64,000 nucleotides of DNA from contig OZ020248.1 in NCBI GenBank assembly GCA_963971285.1, forward strand, positions 18,476,001 through 18,540,000. The letters run 5' to 3'. Below, piece after piece: positions 48,805 through 61,900 of this stretch; within the stretch, counting starts at the first letter, position 1, and each line of letters opens with the position of its first letter. The notes beneath the pieces were generated by a model. The model saw only the letters and a program-made list of their open reading frames with translations, was not told the origin of the DNA and did not search any database. The position numbers and the translations under genes are program-made. The stretch is from Astropecten irregularis (Eukaryota; Echinodermata; Asteroidea; Paxillosida; Astropectinidae).

Positions 48805-49019
48805 TTTCCAAGCCTTGGCTTTGGCTCCGGCTCCAACCTCTTCTCTATCATCCATATACTGCAAATAATAGGTTGAATATTTTCAATGAAGATGAAGCTC
48901 CGTTTTCCTTTTCAAACCAGAGAATCTACCCCACAGCCAAAAGCCTCTATTTTGATACCCGTTATTTTAGAATGGATTCAGAAAATGGAGCCGGAGCCGA
49001 GGTTTGGAAAAGACTCTAG
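48805..49019. repeat. Family 6 element
   Basis: TTTTCCAAGCCTTGGCTTTG to GCCGAGGTTTGGAAAAGAC. Contains CCAGAGAATCTAC and CAGCCAAAAGCCTCTATTTT. Confidence 0.75.
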
Positions 49020-49070
49020 AAGAGAGATGTTAATTGTGAAGTTTCTGTAGGCAGTACAGTCTGGAGTCTT

Positions 49071-49344
49071 GGACCCAATTTCATGGAATCTGTTACGGCG
49101 TATTTTTGTGCATATGGGCACTGCTATGCATGAAATCTATCTCACAGAATCTGTAAGCAAGAAATTTGGTTAGCGAATTTAATAAATTTGGTTTTCTAGA
49201 ATAACCCTGATAATTTTCTGCTAACGCACTGTCATATGCATTCTACAAAAAGTCCTCACTTAGCATAGTGAGAAAGACAGCTCTCCCGTGAAATAGCTAA
49301 CCGTAAGCAAAAAAAATGGTAAAGGATTCCATGAAATTGGGCCC
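49071..49344. repeat. Family 2 foldback element
   Basis: GGACCCAATTTCATGGAATC and GATTCCATGAAATTGGGCCC are inverted ends; the interior is the inverse of the copy at 17793. Confidence 0.8.
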
Positions 49345-49478
49345 TGAACTCCTGGTCTAATAAGGGCAACCCTGAGGTTGCAGGTGATGAACCAGACTAA
49401 GCCTTCAATGGTACAAACATCTATTAATGGCTGTGATGCTACTGAGATGGAGCTTGCAGTGGTGGGTGTATCACTCTA

Positions 49479-49484
49479 TTTATT
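49479..49484 (-). promoter_or_regulatory. Candidate poly(A) signal of FBF1
   Basis: An AATAAA hexamer on the minus strand lies about 450 bases beyond the FBF1 stop codon. Other A/T-rich hexamers exist nearby, so this is a candidate only. Confidence 0.3.
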
Positions 49485-49934
49485 TTGGTTAGCCTTAACA
49501 TCAGATTCTGTACCAGGATGTGTGGGGTTGTTAGTGTTTATAACAGCCTATCTATGGTGAGTTTTGGTGACACAGGATCCCAGATGCAGGTGTCTTCCAT
49601 AGTATTCTTGACCCTGTGGGATCTCCCAAGACCTGTATCCTTCTGCATGCCCATCAAGGCATTTCACTCTGAATGAACCTTCAGCAGTTCATCATGCCTC
49701 TCACCAATTGCTTGAATCAGGTTAACATGGTACAGGTACCTGACTACCACAGTATGTTTGCAATAATGCACTTCATTAACATTATAAGACCCTTTATGTA
49801 GTCAGTTCGATCAGTCAACAGTTTTCCACTCAAGCTTGAAGCAGTCTTGTGAAGATACATACAGATTGCGTTTCGAGCAATGTCCATCTTGTAATTCAAG
49901 CCATGCATCTCATTCGGTGTCTACAGTCTGTCTA

Positions 49935-52900
49935 TCAAGCCTTCTGCACATATCCAACTGGTACAGGTGTCTTCAATGTTTCCAGAAAGACACTTTCCTC
50001 TTCCAAGAACTCCTTATCCTGTTCACAAACAGACAAATCAAATGTCAATCAAACATACATGTTTCAAAGTAAGCCTAAAGTTTTCAAGCCTGCTGCAAGC
50101 ATACTAGCTGCACTAAGACTGCTTTATTGTAAAGGTCTTACTTATAGACCAACTGCCTTCCAGCCCTTTAAAGGTAATATCATACTTTGGTTTTTATCAA
50201 AGAAATACAGATTAATGGGCAAAAATATCAAGACAGATACAGTAACAGTCATCTGTGAAAATTTCAGTCCCATACGGTGCCCAATTTTGGAGAAAACAGT
50301 GAAAAACAGACACAGTATTTCTTAAGTCTTTTCTCTTGTATTTTTAGTCTTTTAAAAGATCAAAAAGAATTTTGGTTGTTGTTTTACTAATTTCTTGATA
50401 AATACACCATTTCAGGCGGAACAATTTTAACGGTATGTTTCTACCACCACCATCTCCATACCCTGTAAGTTATACGTAAATCTGTGAACAATTCTATTTT
50501 GGTGTCTTACCAAAGTATGATACTACCTTTAAGATCAGATAAAGCATATAGACAGCTTTAAGACTGCTAACTGGTTCCTTTAGATCCTAAGTCATCTCAC
50601 CTTCTCAGCGGCCACCTTCCACATTCTCAGACTGTGACCAAGTTCAGCCTGGGACAGGAGAGTGTCTACATCTTTCAGGCTTAATGTTCTAGAGGGCGCT
50701 GTTGATCTATCCTGGTAATGATTACCATCTTCAGTGAGTTGTGGTGATCTTGGAATGTTAGGTGTATGGCGGATGCTGTTGCTAGTAGGCCAGGCTTGAG
50801 TGGGTGAGGAGATATCTGTGGAACAATGGAATCAGATTCAGGAATCAATCAAACAGTAAACTGCCACTATACACATTATCTTTTTCAAAAAGACATTTCC
50901 CTTAATTCTTTTCCTTTTTTAATTTTTACAAATCATAAACTACAGTAAAATCAACCAAAATCATAAAGAGGAATATTCAATAAGGTAGCCTGAAGTTTCG
51001 AAAGCAAACAGGATCTCTCATTTAAAGGTAGCATCATACTTTGGTAAGAAACCAAAACGGAAATGTTCATAGATTTACGTAAAACTTACAGGGTATGAAG
51101 AAATGGTGTATTTATCCAGACAATAGTAAAACAACGACCAAAAATCTTTTTTATCTTTTAAAAGATCAAAAATAAAAGAGAAAAGACTCGTGGCAATTTG
51201 TCACTGTTTTCTAAAAAAGTGGGCACCGTATGGGACTGAAATTTTCACAGATGACTGTTATTGTATCTTCCTTGATATTTTCGCCCATGAATCTGTATTT
51301 TTTTATAAAAACAAAAGTATGATATTACCTTTAAGACTTTGAGAAAAACCCAGCGAAGTCTAAAGTCTTTGATAAAGATCCTGCTAGGATTGAAACGTCA
51401 GGCCCTCCTGACTCCAAAGCATTTTATATATTTCAGGTCATTATTTTGGCTGATGAGTAGTTTGCTGCAGTTTATTACTTGTATCAATGATATGAAGGAT
51501 TTGAAGCTTTGCATGGTGGAAGTAACATAAATAAGAAGGAAGGTTTGCGGAGACACCATGTATTTTTTTCCTAGAACTGTGGTTCTGAAAAGGAGACGGT
51601 TCTGTTCAGAAGAACAAACTTCTAGAAAAGAGTTACACTGTGTCTCTGCAAACCTTCCTTCTTTATGTATTAATGATAACTGATGAGGTGTACTATTCTG
51701 CAGAGCATTCAAAGGCACCAATCTGGGAGGTTTCAGGAGCTATTAAAGAGGCACGTATTATTATCCCTGGTCAGACTGAATTTGACGCCCTTGAAACCAT
51801 GCATGAACCACAAACCCCAGGCTCAGGCTACAAATCTCCCACGTGTGGTACTATCCACATGATCTTGAGTCTGATGCATCAAACCAATCAGACATGGTCC
51901 ACTGTGATAATAATTGAGGGTCTCAAGGTTTCATCAAGGAGAGCTTAAGGGAGCTACTTACTAGCTGCTCTAGGCTGTGCTACTGAACCACTGCAGAGAT
52001 GACAACGAATGGATCCACGTAACTTCTCTAGGTTTCTCTGTTCACGTGCTAGGTCTAATCGCTCCTGGTTATGGGGAAAAAAAACAAGAAAGAAAACAAA
52101 ATGGAAATAGTAAAAGACAATGAATAATGAAATTACACAGGGGGTCAACGGAATGCAGGCTCAGGCTCCAGGTCCGTCATCCATATGCTGAAAATACAGT
52201 TTTCATTGAAGCTGAAGCTCTATTTTCCTTTTCAATCCAGAGAATCTACTTTCAAACATCAGCCAAAAGCCTCTATTTCGATACCGGTTATTTAAGAATT
52301 GATTCATGAAATGGAGCCAAAGCCTAATCCTGAGCCTGGCCCTCCATTGTGTAAACCCTCTGTGGCTGACCATACATGTTCTCCATTAGAACAAGCCAGC
52401 AAGACATGTCTTCCTTTGGAAGTGAAACCAGATGCTGATCGCCTCATCACAGTGACCATACTAACATCACTCACACACAATCTATCACATCAGAGTGTAT
52501 AACACAGAGTAGATTGTCACTTTCCAAAGTACTAATGTACACGATACACCGGCTGAAGATCGAAAAGTCTGTCTTTTTTTATAGGACCTTTACAAGTTGA
52601 GGCTTGAGGCTAGGCTTGGGATTTATTTTGCTACCGCCATTTTCTGTCCTAAAATGAAATGAAGGGCTTGAGATACATGGCAAAGCTGGAACCTTTCTTC
52701 GGCTTCTTCATATAGTGCAATCCCATTATTTCGTTTTGTGGGCCTCAAACGGTGGTAGCAAAATAAGTTCCAAGACTAGCCTCAAGCCTGGTTTCGTAAA
52801 GACACATACTTTTGAGGAATGATCAGGGATGACTGAATGAATGAATGACTGGATATCTAACCTGTGCAATTTGTCTCTGTGAAGCTCTTAATGCCTGTAA

Positions 52901-52999
52901 CTGACTATGTATGTTCATTTCTCTGGTAGATTGTTCAGCTTCTATGGTCCTAGCTGCTTGTAGTGCTGCCTGACCATCCTCTCTTGCCTGCAAACCCTC
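49935..52999 (-). CDS. FBF1: FBF1 C-terminal exons 16-19 and stop
   Basis: Exons 52862-52999, 51962-52064, 50601-50815 and 49935-50018. The coiled coil ends in exon 17, where IRCHLCSGS brings a Cys-His-x-Cys cluster; two Cys and one His are too few for a classical zinc finger. Exon 18 has DVDTLLSQAELGHSLRMW. Exon 19 adds DKEFLEEESVFLETLK and ends KA-TGA. Without the last splice, the frame would stop two codons past exon 18. Confidence 0.82.
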
Positions 53000-55900
53000 C
53001 TGCAATGAAAATGACTCCCAATCATACTCATGTAATTCATAGCAATATAATAGACTGCCGGACTGGATTTCACCAAACACTAAGATCAATCTTAAGACGA
53101 GTTGTAAATTGTATTGTGACATCACACATTGCTTAGCAATTATAAAGATTGATTCACATTAAAGATCAATCTTAGTGCTTCATGAAATCGACCCCAGGTC
53201 TGATAACAGTAACACCACACAGGGATTTCACATTAGCGGCGTCTGCGCATTTCCGCATGAAAACCGAGGCTCTCTGTGCTGAACTTAGGCTGTGACGCCA
53301 CGGCCACTCAACACAGTACGCATTACACAAGCATCACAGTCTCAGCTCAGGTAAGAGTTTGGCATGCTTCGCTGTAGCAGACCATGAAAGTGCATTGTGT
53401 ATGTACACACACCTGCATGCCTGAGAAGCGGACACAGACAACCTTGATTTCGAACTCGAAAGTGCACATGTATAAGATCACTTCAAGGGTCATTAAATGT
53501 GCTCATACACAAAACAGACAGCACAATATATGATTTTTGTTCAACTGCTTCTTACTGTGACTGTTTCTTGTATCTGCTGGGATCTTTGCCTCAGGGTTTC
53601 AGCAAGCTGCTGCAGCCTGCGCTGCTCGCTGTCTAGCTCCTGCCTGCGATGGGACAGCTGCAGTTTCTCCTGCTGCATGGCTTGCTGCTGCTGCTGTAAG
53701 GATGCTGCTTGGGTAGTCAGCTGAGTTCGCTCTGATATCAGGCTTTCAAGCTTACCTTCCTGCTCAGCACCAACCTACACAAATCACAACATTGCTTGAT
53801 GTTAGGAGGGCCCGATGTTTTGATCCTAGCAGGATCTTTCTCAAAGGCCAAATGACAAGAGAACAATAACATGCAAGTAAACTCAATATTATACATACTC
53901 CAAAAAGACTAAGGGAAGCCATTTTTGATTATATATTTCGTTCTTTATTCAGAACATCTTCAGGAAAAAGTAAAGATACACATAAATGAACTAGAGGATC
54001 ACCATGGATCTAAACTCCAAGCATTTTATATATTTCAGGTCAATATTTTGATTGATGAGCAGTTTGCAGCAGTTTATTACTTGTATTAATAAAATGACTA
54101 CATTGGCAAAAGTGACAGAGCTCTCTGCAGCCTGTTCATAAAAACAAACCTGTGAAATGTTCAGCTCAATTGATCATTGTAGTAGAAAAAAGCGGAAAAC
54201 CATTGCAATTGTTACGCCAAATTGTGTGGGAATAGCTGTCTCATTTTTTATCTTTTCAAGATCAAAAATGTTTTGGTGTTTGGTTTTACTCTTTTCCGGA
54301 TAAATACAGCATTTCAGGCAGAAATATTTCCACAGTATGTTTCTACCATTACCGTCTTTATACCCTGTAAGTTATAATTAAATCTGTTAACATGTCTGTT
54401 TTGGTTTGTTACCAATGTTGTATATGACCTTTAAATGACAAAAGTTTTGTGAGTTTCATAAGCAGCAATTTTCATAAGAAAAGGAACATTTTAATAAGCA
54501 CTCCTGTGACCATCTCAACTCTTTAAACAGTCCTGTCTGCATTAAACTGCAAGATACCTAACCAGGCCAAAATAATCTGTACCATGATAATGTACTCCTA
54601 CAAGAAGAGAATCAATTAATACAATTTTGAGAGATACAGTGAATTGACCCAAAGCAAACCTAGGACCTACCTGTAAGGCTTTGTTAGCATGCTCCTGCAA
54701 GGATGCTTCTAGCTGTCTCCTAGTCCCAGCTACTTGAGCTCTCTCTGATGCTAAGGATCTCCTTTCCTCCAGACACTGGGCCATAATGGTCTTCTGATCA
54801 TCAAGAAGAGCATCCTGACAAAGAATAAAAAACACAACATCTCATGTCCATCTGTAAGACCATCCTTTTCTTGGGAAGCTCAATTGACAGACCCCAAACC
54901 CTTAATGTGATACGTATAGGAGGGCATGATTAAACTCAGTTGAGGTTTGTTCAAAAGACTTGAAGAGGTGAGGCCAATTTTGCTTGTACTCGAAATCTGT
55001 ATCATGTCCTGTTTGTATAGCATACAGAGATGCAACTGACCTATGCCAAAAAAATCGGAAAATGACCGCGAGTATGAATATTTTGTGCGCTGCGCCGCGG
55101 CGCGCGTGTAGACATATGGCACAACCCAATGGAGTGAATGTACACGCTGTGCAGTCAGCTAGGATATGGAGACGATAGTTTATCGATATTCACTGGTCTT
55201 TCACAATTATGATGAGTTGCAGTATGAGTTACATTTTACTCAAGAATTACGAACGTACGTGACAAACTTTTCAGCCCTAGAACTAAAGGCAGCGTCCTAC
55301 CTGGCATGCCTGGCAAACAAAGTTTTCTTACGTGGAATACCGGTAGGCCCGGCCATGATAATGGAGGAAGGAAGGCCTGACGTTGCGTTAGGCCTAAAAC
55401 TTAACTTAAGTTCCTTTTCTTCAAGCCGTATCTTCATTGTAATTTGCCTTTGACACCTTTTTCGATACCACAAAGATCATTTTTTTCTGTCGACAATTAG
55501 ATGTTGCATTCTGTAGATGTGTAGGCCTGTTGGTTTGATACGAACAAAAAGTGACAGCGCGAATGAATCAGCAGCATGAATCCCACGTGCACGAAACAAC
55601 GTACAGTAGGCCTACGTGTAAACATGTGCTGTTATGTGCATGCATTCGTTGTGTGCATCACATCGAGTGAGCCCATGAGATCACGCGCTATATGTCATTT
55701 ACTTGTGTCAAAGGTCAATATATAAACGTATTTCCAGCCACTGACGGCTCCACACAACACCGGCCTTCGTATTTCATACCGCAATTACCCTGTACGACTG
55801 ACGTTAACACTGGAATGGCGACTACGCGCGAGATTTAATACTCATTCGCGCTGTGCAGGTCGTGCGCTCATGATAGTTTGGTTCCGATCTTTAGTTTTTT

Positions 55901-58900
55901 TCAAAATAAATTGTACAATTCAAAGCATTTTACGAGAGTAGCCTGATGCTGAACAAAATCGGAAATGATGTGGAAAATAGGAAAAAGTCGGATTTCCGAT
56001 TAAAATCGGAAAAGTTGCATCTCTGAGCAAACCTTGGCCTGTTGTAGAGAAGCTTGTTGGGATACCAGCTGCTCTGCCGCTAGCTTACGTTCTTCCTCAG
56101 ATGCTCTCTGAAGACTGCTCAACTTACTCTGCTCCTGACGCAGACGGAACCTCTCCTAGTGGGGAGTCAGGCAATCAAATTATTAGATCTGATATCTCAT
56201 TGGCTGTTATTAAGCTCTGATCTATCTCATCACTTGGGGGTTTACAAAACGGAGGCTCAGGCTCAGGCTCAGGCTCTGTCATCCATATGTTGAAAATATA
56301 GGTTGTGTTTTTTCATTGAAGCTGAAACTCAGCTTTCCTTTTCAAACCAGAGAATCTACTTTCAAACTGCAGCCAAAAGCCTCTTTTTTGATACCCGTTA
56401 CTTTTATAATGGATTCACAAAATGGAGCCTGAGCTTGAGCCCCTGTTTCACAAACCTGCAAAGTCTGCAAACAGTATTTGGCTTATAATTATTCTTTCTG
56501 CTTCATGAACCCTACTCACAAACTAATCTGAGTTGGCAGTCTAGTATTTATCCTGTTAACAGCAAGTAAATTGTCATTCTTGATCCAAGTCATAATAATA
56601 AGCCATTGTGAATACTACTTGGTCTGACTTGGGTTGATGTGAGAAGGTCCTAAGGTAAGCTCATCAGGGGGTTAGGGATGATGTCAGTAATGATTTTACC
56701 TCATCAAGCTGTGTGTTCTGCTGGCGAATATGGGCTTCAAGACGGGTGATCATGGCCTCTAGCCTGGCTCTTTCCTCATTCATTTCATCTTGCTTCTTGG
56801 ACAACCGATTTTCCAAGGCTAGATAAAATATATGGACAGCGTGAAGATATTACACACTAATAAAAGATAAAAATGCTCAGTGTAACAAAGGCTTGATATC
56901 CAAGCAAGATCTTTTTCAAAGGCAAAAAAGGATTAAGTTATCATGTTGTGGGTACGAGATAAGGGATAGATTTCACGAAGCCCTACGATCAATCTCGAGT
57001 TACGAAGGATAACCCATCGTATCCTACATAGGGCTGCTATGCATCCCAAGTCCTACAGTTGAAGTTACGATGAGTTTGGTGAAATTGACCCCAATACTAA
57101 AAACTTCAAAACAACTTTATAAAAAAGTTTATGAACTTCAGAATTATGGAATAAATCTTTGTCAACATACCCTGCAGTTGTTTATCCTTGTCTTTGAGTT
57201 CCATGGAGCGTTGTTCTAGCTGGTTATGATGCTGGTTGTGAACTTGACTCTGTAAGCTACCTAGCTCTTGACTAGCAGACTGTACCTGGTCTACCACAGC
57301 CTGTAGAGATCTGTCAGGGATCAAGGTAGGGAATTAGCTTGAAATACAGTGATATACTTGATGGGTATGTTCCTATCGTACTTCACAATCATATCAAGCC
57401 CTGTCTGCACATGACTTTTGGGGGGAAAAGTTACCAAGACGCTGGATACTTTACCCATTTTACCCATTTTGAGCATGCGCGCGTTGTATTGAGCGCGCGT
57501 GCGCTGTTGACTTGAAGACCGGTTCTCCCATTACTTATCTCATGAAAACTGCATAATGACAAACACGACGGATTGACTTATGCCATCCATGACAATGTCT
57601 GATCAAAATGACAAGCATAGCACAAATGTTCAAATGCGAGCAGTGTCAGACTTACTTGCTGTGTGTCTGTGTGCTATTAATAGCTTCCATCTCTCGCTGC
57701 ATGGTCAGTTTAACTTGCTGCAGTTGCTGCTGGTGCTGCTGCTGTATAGCTTCCATGGCAAGCCTGTTCAGACAAAATAAAAAGCCTGTTCAGACATCTA
57801 CATAATCATTGCAAGACTCTGGCATTTGACTTTTGTTGATCATTTCCAACCAATCGGCTTTGGTATATAATATTGGTCAGGTTCTGATTGATCTGTGCTT
57901 TGCTAAGCTGCCAGTAGTAAAAAAGCAGCCAGCACACCAGAGACACTAACTTCTATCAATTTTCTTTGTATTCCTTTCAGTTAATACGCTACATCCATTG
58001 CTTCACATTTTGAACTCAATTAGTACATTAAAACTTACTGACTTCTTGAAACTGTACATTTCATACAGAACTTAATAGCTTAGAGAGGTCCAAGCTTATT
58101 CTATGGCTTTTAACATCCACACAAGACTCATTTTGCCAGAGCTGATAAGATTATGGTGTACCAACCACATAGTGCCCATTGTAATGAATGCTTTTCGTTG
58201 GGCAGAATATGCAAGGTAGGCTTGTCCTGCTCTAGTAAGCAGGAGGTCATGGGTTTGAATCCTACCTGAGCCAGCACATGATTTTCATGTGCATGCACAC
58301 AACAAGTCAGTGAAGGCAAAACCTAATTTGTATACATAGTGCCTAGACCATATAGAAAACTGCAATTCAGTATTAACAAAAGATCGTGTAGTGGGGCTCT
58401 AACTGCTATTTAATGCAGACATTGCTTCACCTGTGGGTCTGCTGTAGCTGCTGCAGCTGGCTGCTGTGTTCTGTATTCATCTGTTGCACTCGTAACTGCT
58501 GTTGCTCCAGCTGTGTAGCATGGTCTCCTTGTATATGTTTGATTCGGTGCTCGTACTGCTCAAGTGCTGCTGTATGCTCTTGACGGAGTCGTGTCTCGCG
58601 ACGACTTGCAGACTCTTCGAGAAGCTGAATGTAATCCCTGCAGGTAAGGTATTTTCAACAATTTAATTGTTACGATGAATCTTACGATGAGTTGTCAGTA
58701 TCACCATACATTGTGACATCACACTTTGCTTATAGCAATTAGGATTAATACACACTTAAGATCAGTCTTAGTGCTTTGTGAAATCAATTTTAGATTCAAT
58801 TTTCCTGGTCAATATGAATATTTTGATAGCCTACTTGTGTGCATTTTGCATAGCTGTAGTCTGTTGTTGCTGGGCTTGTTGCAAGGCCTGTAGCTCGGCT

Positions 58901-61900
58901 TCAAGGCGTCGCTTCTCTGATTCCAACTGATGCACCTATATAAGACCCCAGGAAATACAATAGATATCATATCATAGAGAGACACATGTCAGTCAGAAGC
59001 CACTGGTCAGTGGAATCTTAACATTCTCCATTCTTTCTTGAAAAGGTTCTTCCAGGTCCAAATTGTACAAAGTTTGAATACCGGGAGTTCAACTTTAACT
59101 GAAATAAGCACTATGCATATATCTTATAGACCTGTTCCTTGCACACTTTCAGCAAAATGGCCAATGCCACATCATAATAATTGTTCTGCTTTAGTCAAGT
59201 TTAAGCTCTGAGCATGATATACTAACCTTGTCTTCGTGCCCATAGCTCTGTAATCCAGGCATCATGAGTGGACTAGCTCCATGCATTGGTAGCATCGCCA
59301 TGGGAGGCGATGTGTGGGCCTTAAGGAGTGCTTCCTGCATCTTCAATTGTTGCTGCATTGCTTGCTGCTGCTGCTGCACTACCTGTTGTTGCTGCTGCTG
59401 TAATTGCTGCTGCATGGACTGCTGTTGGCTTGCCCACTGGGCCTGGTTGGTGAAAATAAGACAAAATTTACACAATTTCTAATAATCAAATAGATCTTGG
59501 AATCAAGGAATACTGCCACAACCTCAAAATCCTGCAACATTCAGCAAGATAGAGCAAATGATGAATTGCCTTTATGTTTTGACTTTTGTTGTCTGATTTA
59601 TTTCGAAGGGCATGGGGTTAATATTCACGATTTACTGCGGTACCTGCTGCGATATTGGATTCGATTCACCCCGCTGAGCCCAGCTAGCTCAGTGGCCTAG
59701 CGGTATGGCATCTGCACTAGTAAGCAGGAGGTCGTGGGTTCGAATCCCACCTGAGCCAGCATGTAATTTTTTTCACGTGCTCTCACAAGCACTGAGTATG
59801 CAGTGCTCATCCACGTCGGTGAAGGGCAAGCTTAATTTGCATATTTAATATTCATGGATGGGCTTACTTTAACCTTAAAGGTACTATCATACTAGCATAC
59901 CAAAACAGAAATCTCCACAAATTTACCCATAACTTACAAGGTATCAAGATGGTGATGATAGAAACATACTGTTAACATTTTTATGCCTGAAATGCTGTAT
60001 TTATCCAAAAAAGAGTAAAACCATTATGATCTTTTAAAGATAAAAAAAAAACAACGGTGACATAATTTTAAAAATACTGTGGCCGTTTTTCAACGTTTTC
60101 TCAAAAAGTGGGCACCGTATGGGACTTTCACAGATGACTGTTACTGTATCCTTTTTGATATTTTTCACATGAATCTGCAATTCTTTGACAAAAACCAAAG
60201 TTTGAAATCACCTTTAAGCAATTCTGAGCACTATCTTAATCAAATTCTTCCCTAATGAACAACCTTCTGGTTATGAAGCAGAGACATGTTCCAACCTGTT
60301 GATTCTTCAAAGCTTGTTCCATTTCCAGCTGGCTTCTCTCTAGTTGTTCCTGCCATGCATTATCTACTGGTTGGATCTGATGGGTAGGTTGAGGGGTTGG
60401 TAGGGTGTAACCAGGCAGGGAGCTGGCTGGGGTTGCAGATACAAGAGGGCTGGGCATCTGCATTAAGGGAAATCAAATCAGTAATGGTGAATTTCACGTT
60501 GAAAGTTTCATGTTTATTTGAAGTTTGGATTAATTTGCGTTTTTAATCCATATCTATAATATTCAGACTAACCTGTGGAGTTGTTGGCATGTTGACAGCC
60601 TGTGATGCTGCTTGTCCCGTCCCGCTGCTGCTAGCTTGCTGCTTGTCATGGCCCTCTTGCTGCTGCTGCTGCTGTTTCTGTCTCAACTGCTGTCGCCATT
60701 GCGGCTCTTTCTTTGGCCCTGTAGTGGGTTATATAATCAAATGCATTTTGGTGTTATGTGTTTCCATGTCAAAATGTGGTCAATTTGGTCCAAATCCAAA
60801 TCCAAAGTGGGAAAGACTTTGAAGGAAAATTGTCCTCACTCTCTCTCCTGAGGACGACCAAAGCACACTGGTCAAAGTGTCGAGATCTTACTCCCATCAG
60901 TCCTTCTAAGGACCACACACCTTCCAAAAAGAGCGTTATACATGGTGTTTCCGCAAGTCTTACCCAATAAGTACAAATCCAACAAAAGAATGTGTTGGTT
61001 GAAAACATTATAAGTCATCAAGAAGTTACTAAATACTTACAATGTAAATCTTGGTCAAATATATTGATTGTTTTGTATGGGTGAAACCATACCATGCAGG
61101 TATACCACTGCTGCTTACATACCACTGCTGTGCAGTGGATTAACATGCTATCTGGGACCTTTCTCAAGGCTCGGCTCAGGCTCTGGCTCCATTTCGTGAA
61201 TCCATTTTAAAATTATGGCCTATCAAAATAGAGACTTTTGGCTGCGGTTCGGAAGTAGGATTCTCTATTTTGAAAAGGAAAACAGAGCTTCAGCCTCAAT
61301 ATAAAAAACTACAACCTATATTTTCATCATTATGGTTTACAGAGACGAAGCCCGAGCCTGAGCGGAGTCGAGCTTTGAGAAAGGCCCTGGGCTGAACTAG
61401 AAAGAGGAAGTCTCTTGGAATATAACTGAAGTCCTAATTTACCTCTCTGTGCTGGCTTGTCTGATATATCAGGCTCTCTAGGCTGTGGTGTTGGTGATGG
61501 TGCTTGCTGAGAGCCAAGGAACATATCACTAGCTGTATGCCTACCAGGTTGAACTTGCTGCTGCTGTTGTTGCAGCTGCTGCTTTTGTTGCTGTTGCTGT
61601 TGTTGCTGCTGGGGCTGTTGCTGCTGCTGCTGTCGTTGCTGCTGGGGCTGCTGTTGCTGTTGCTGTTCTTGCAATTTCTGCAGTTGCTGTATTTGTTGGG
61701 CCATCTTACTGGTCTGCATGGGATCCTCTTCATTATCACTCATATCAAAATCATCTGTGGAAACACAGGATGCAAATGATTTATTCTCTCAGGAATGTTT
61801 CTGAGTTATTCCTTCAAGTCCACTCACCAGAATCTAATCTGAGAATATGAATTGCATGATGCAAAGAGCTAACATGTTCATACCTGCAGGCTGTGGAGTG

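Larger units (their letters stand above)
43888..49934. other. Intergenic region between the CRADD-like gene and FBF1
   Basis: The two genes converge here. It holds a SINE fragment, one family 1, one family 5, one family 6 and one family 2 element. The remaining A/T-rich sequence (44400-45860, 46250-47700, 47920-48800) shows no coding or RNA signal. Confidence 0.6.

Noticed and set aside
49849-50325. 158-residue plus-strand reading frame
   Set aside because: It is antisense to the last FBF1 exon and then runs into a family 1 repeat. No recognisable domain.
55166-55453. 95-residue frame inside the hAT-like element
   Set aside because: No transposase motif such as a BED finger or hAT dimerisation region; composition does not support coding.
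59686-59758. tRNA-Leu-like gene
   Set aside because: Eight-base anticodon loop, first acceptor pair mismatched, and a second degenerate copy with the same tail at 58205. Called a SINE.
61504-61779. Leucine-rich plus-strand reading frame
   Set aside because: Antisense of the FBF1 polyglutamine tract; CAG/CAA runs read as Leu on the other strand.
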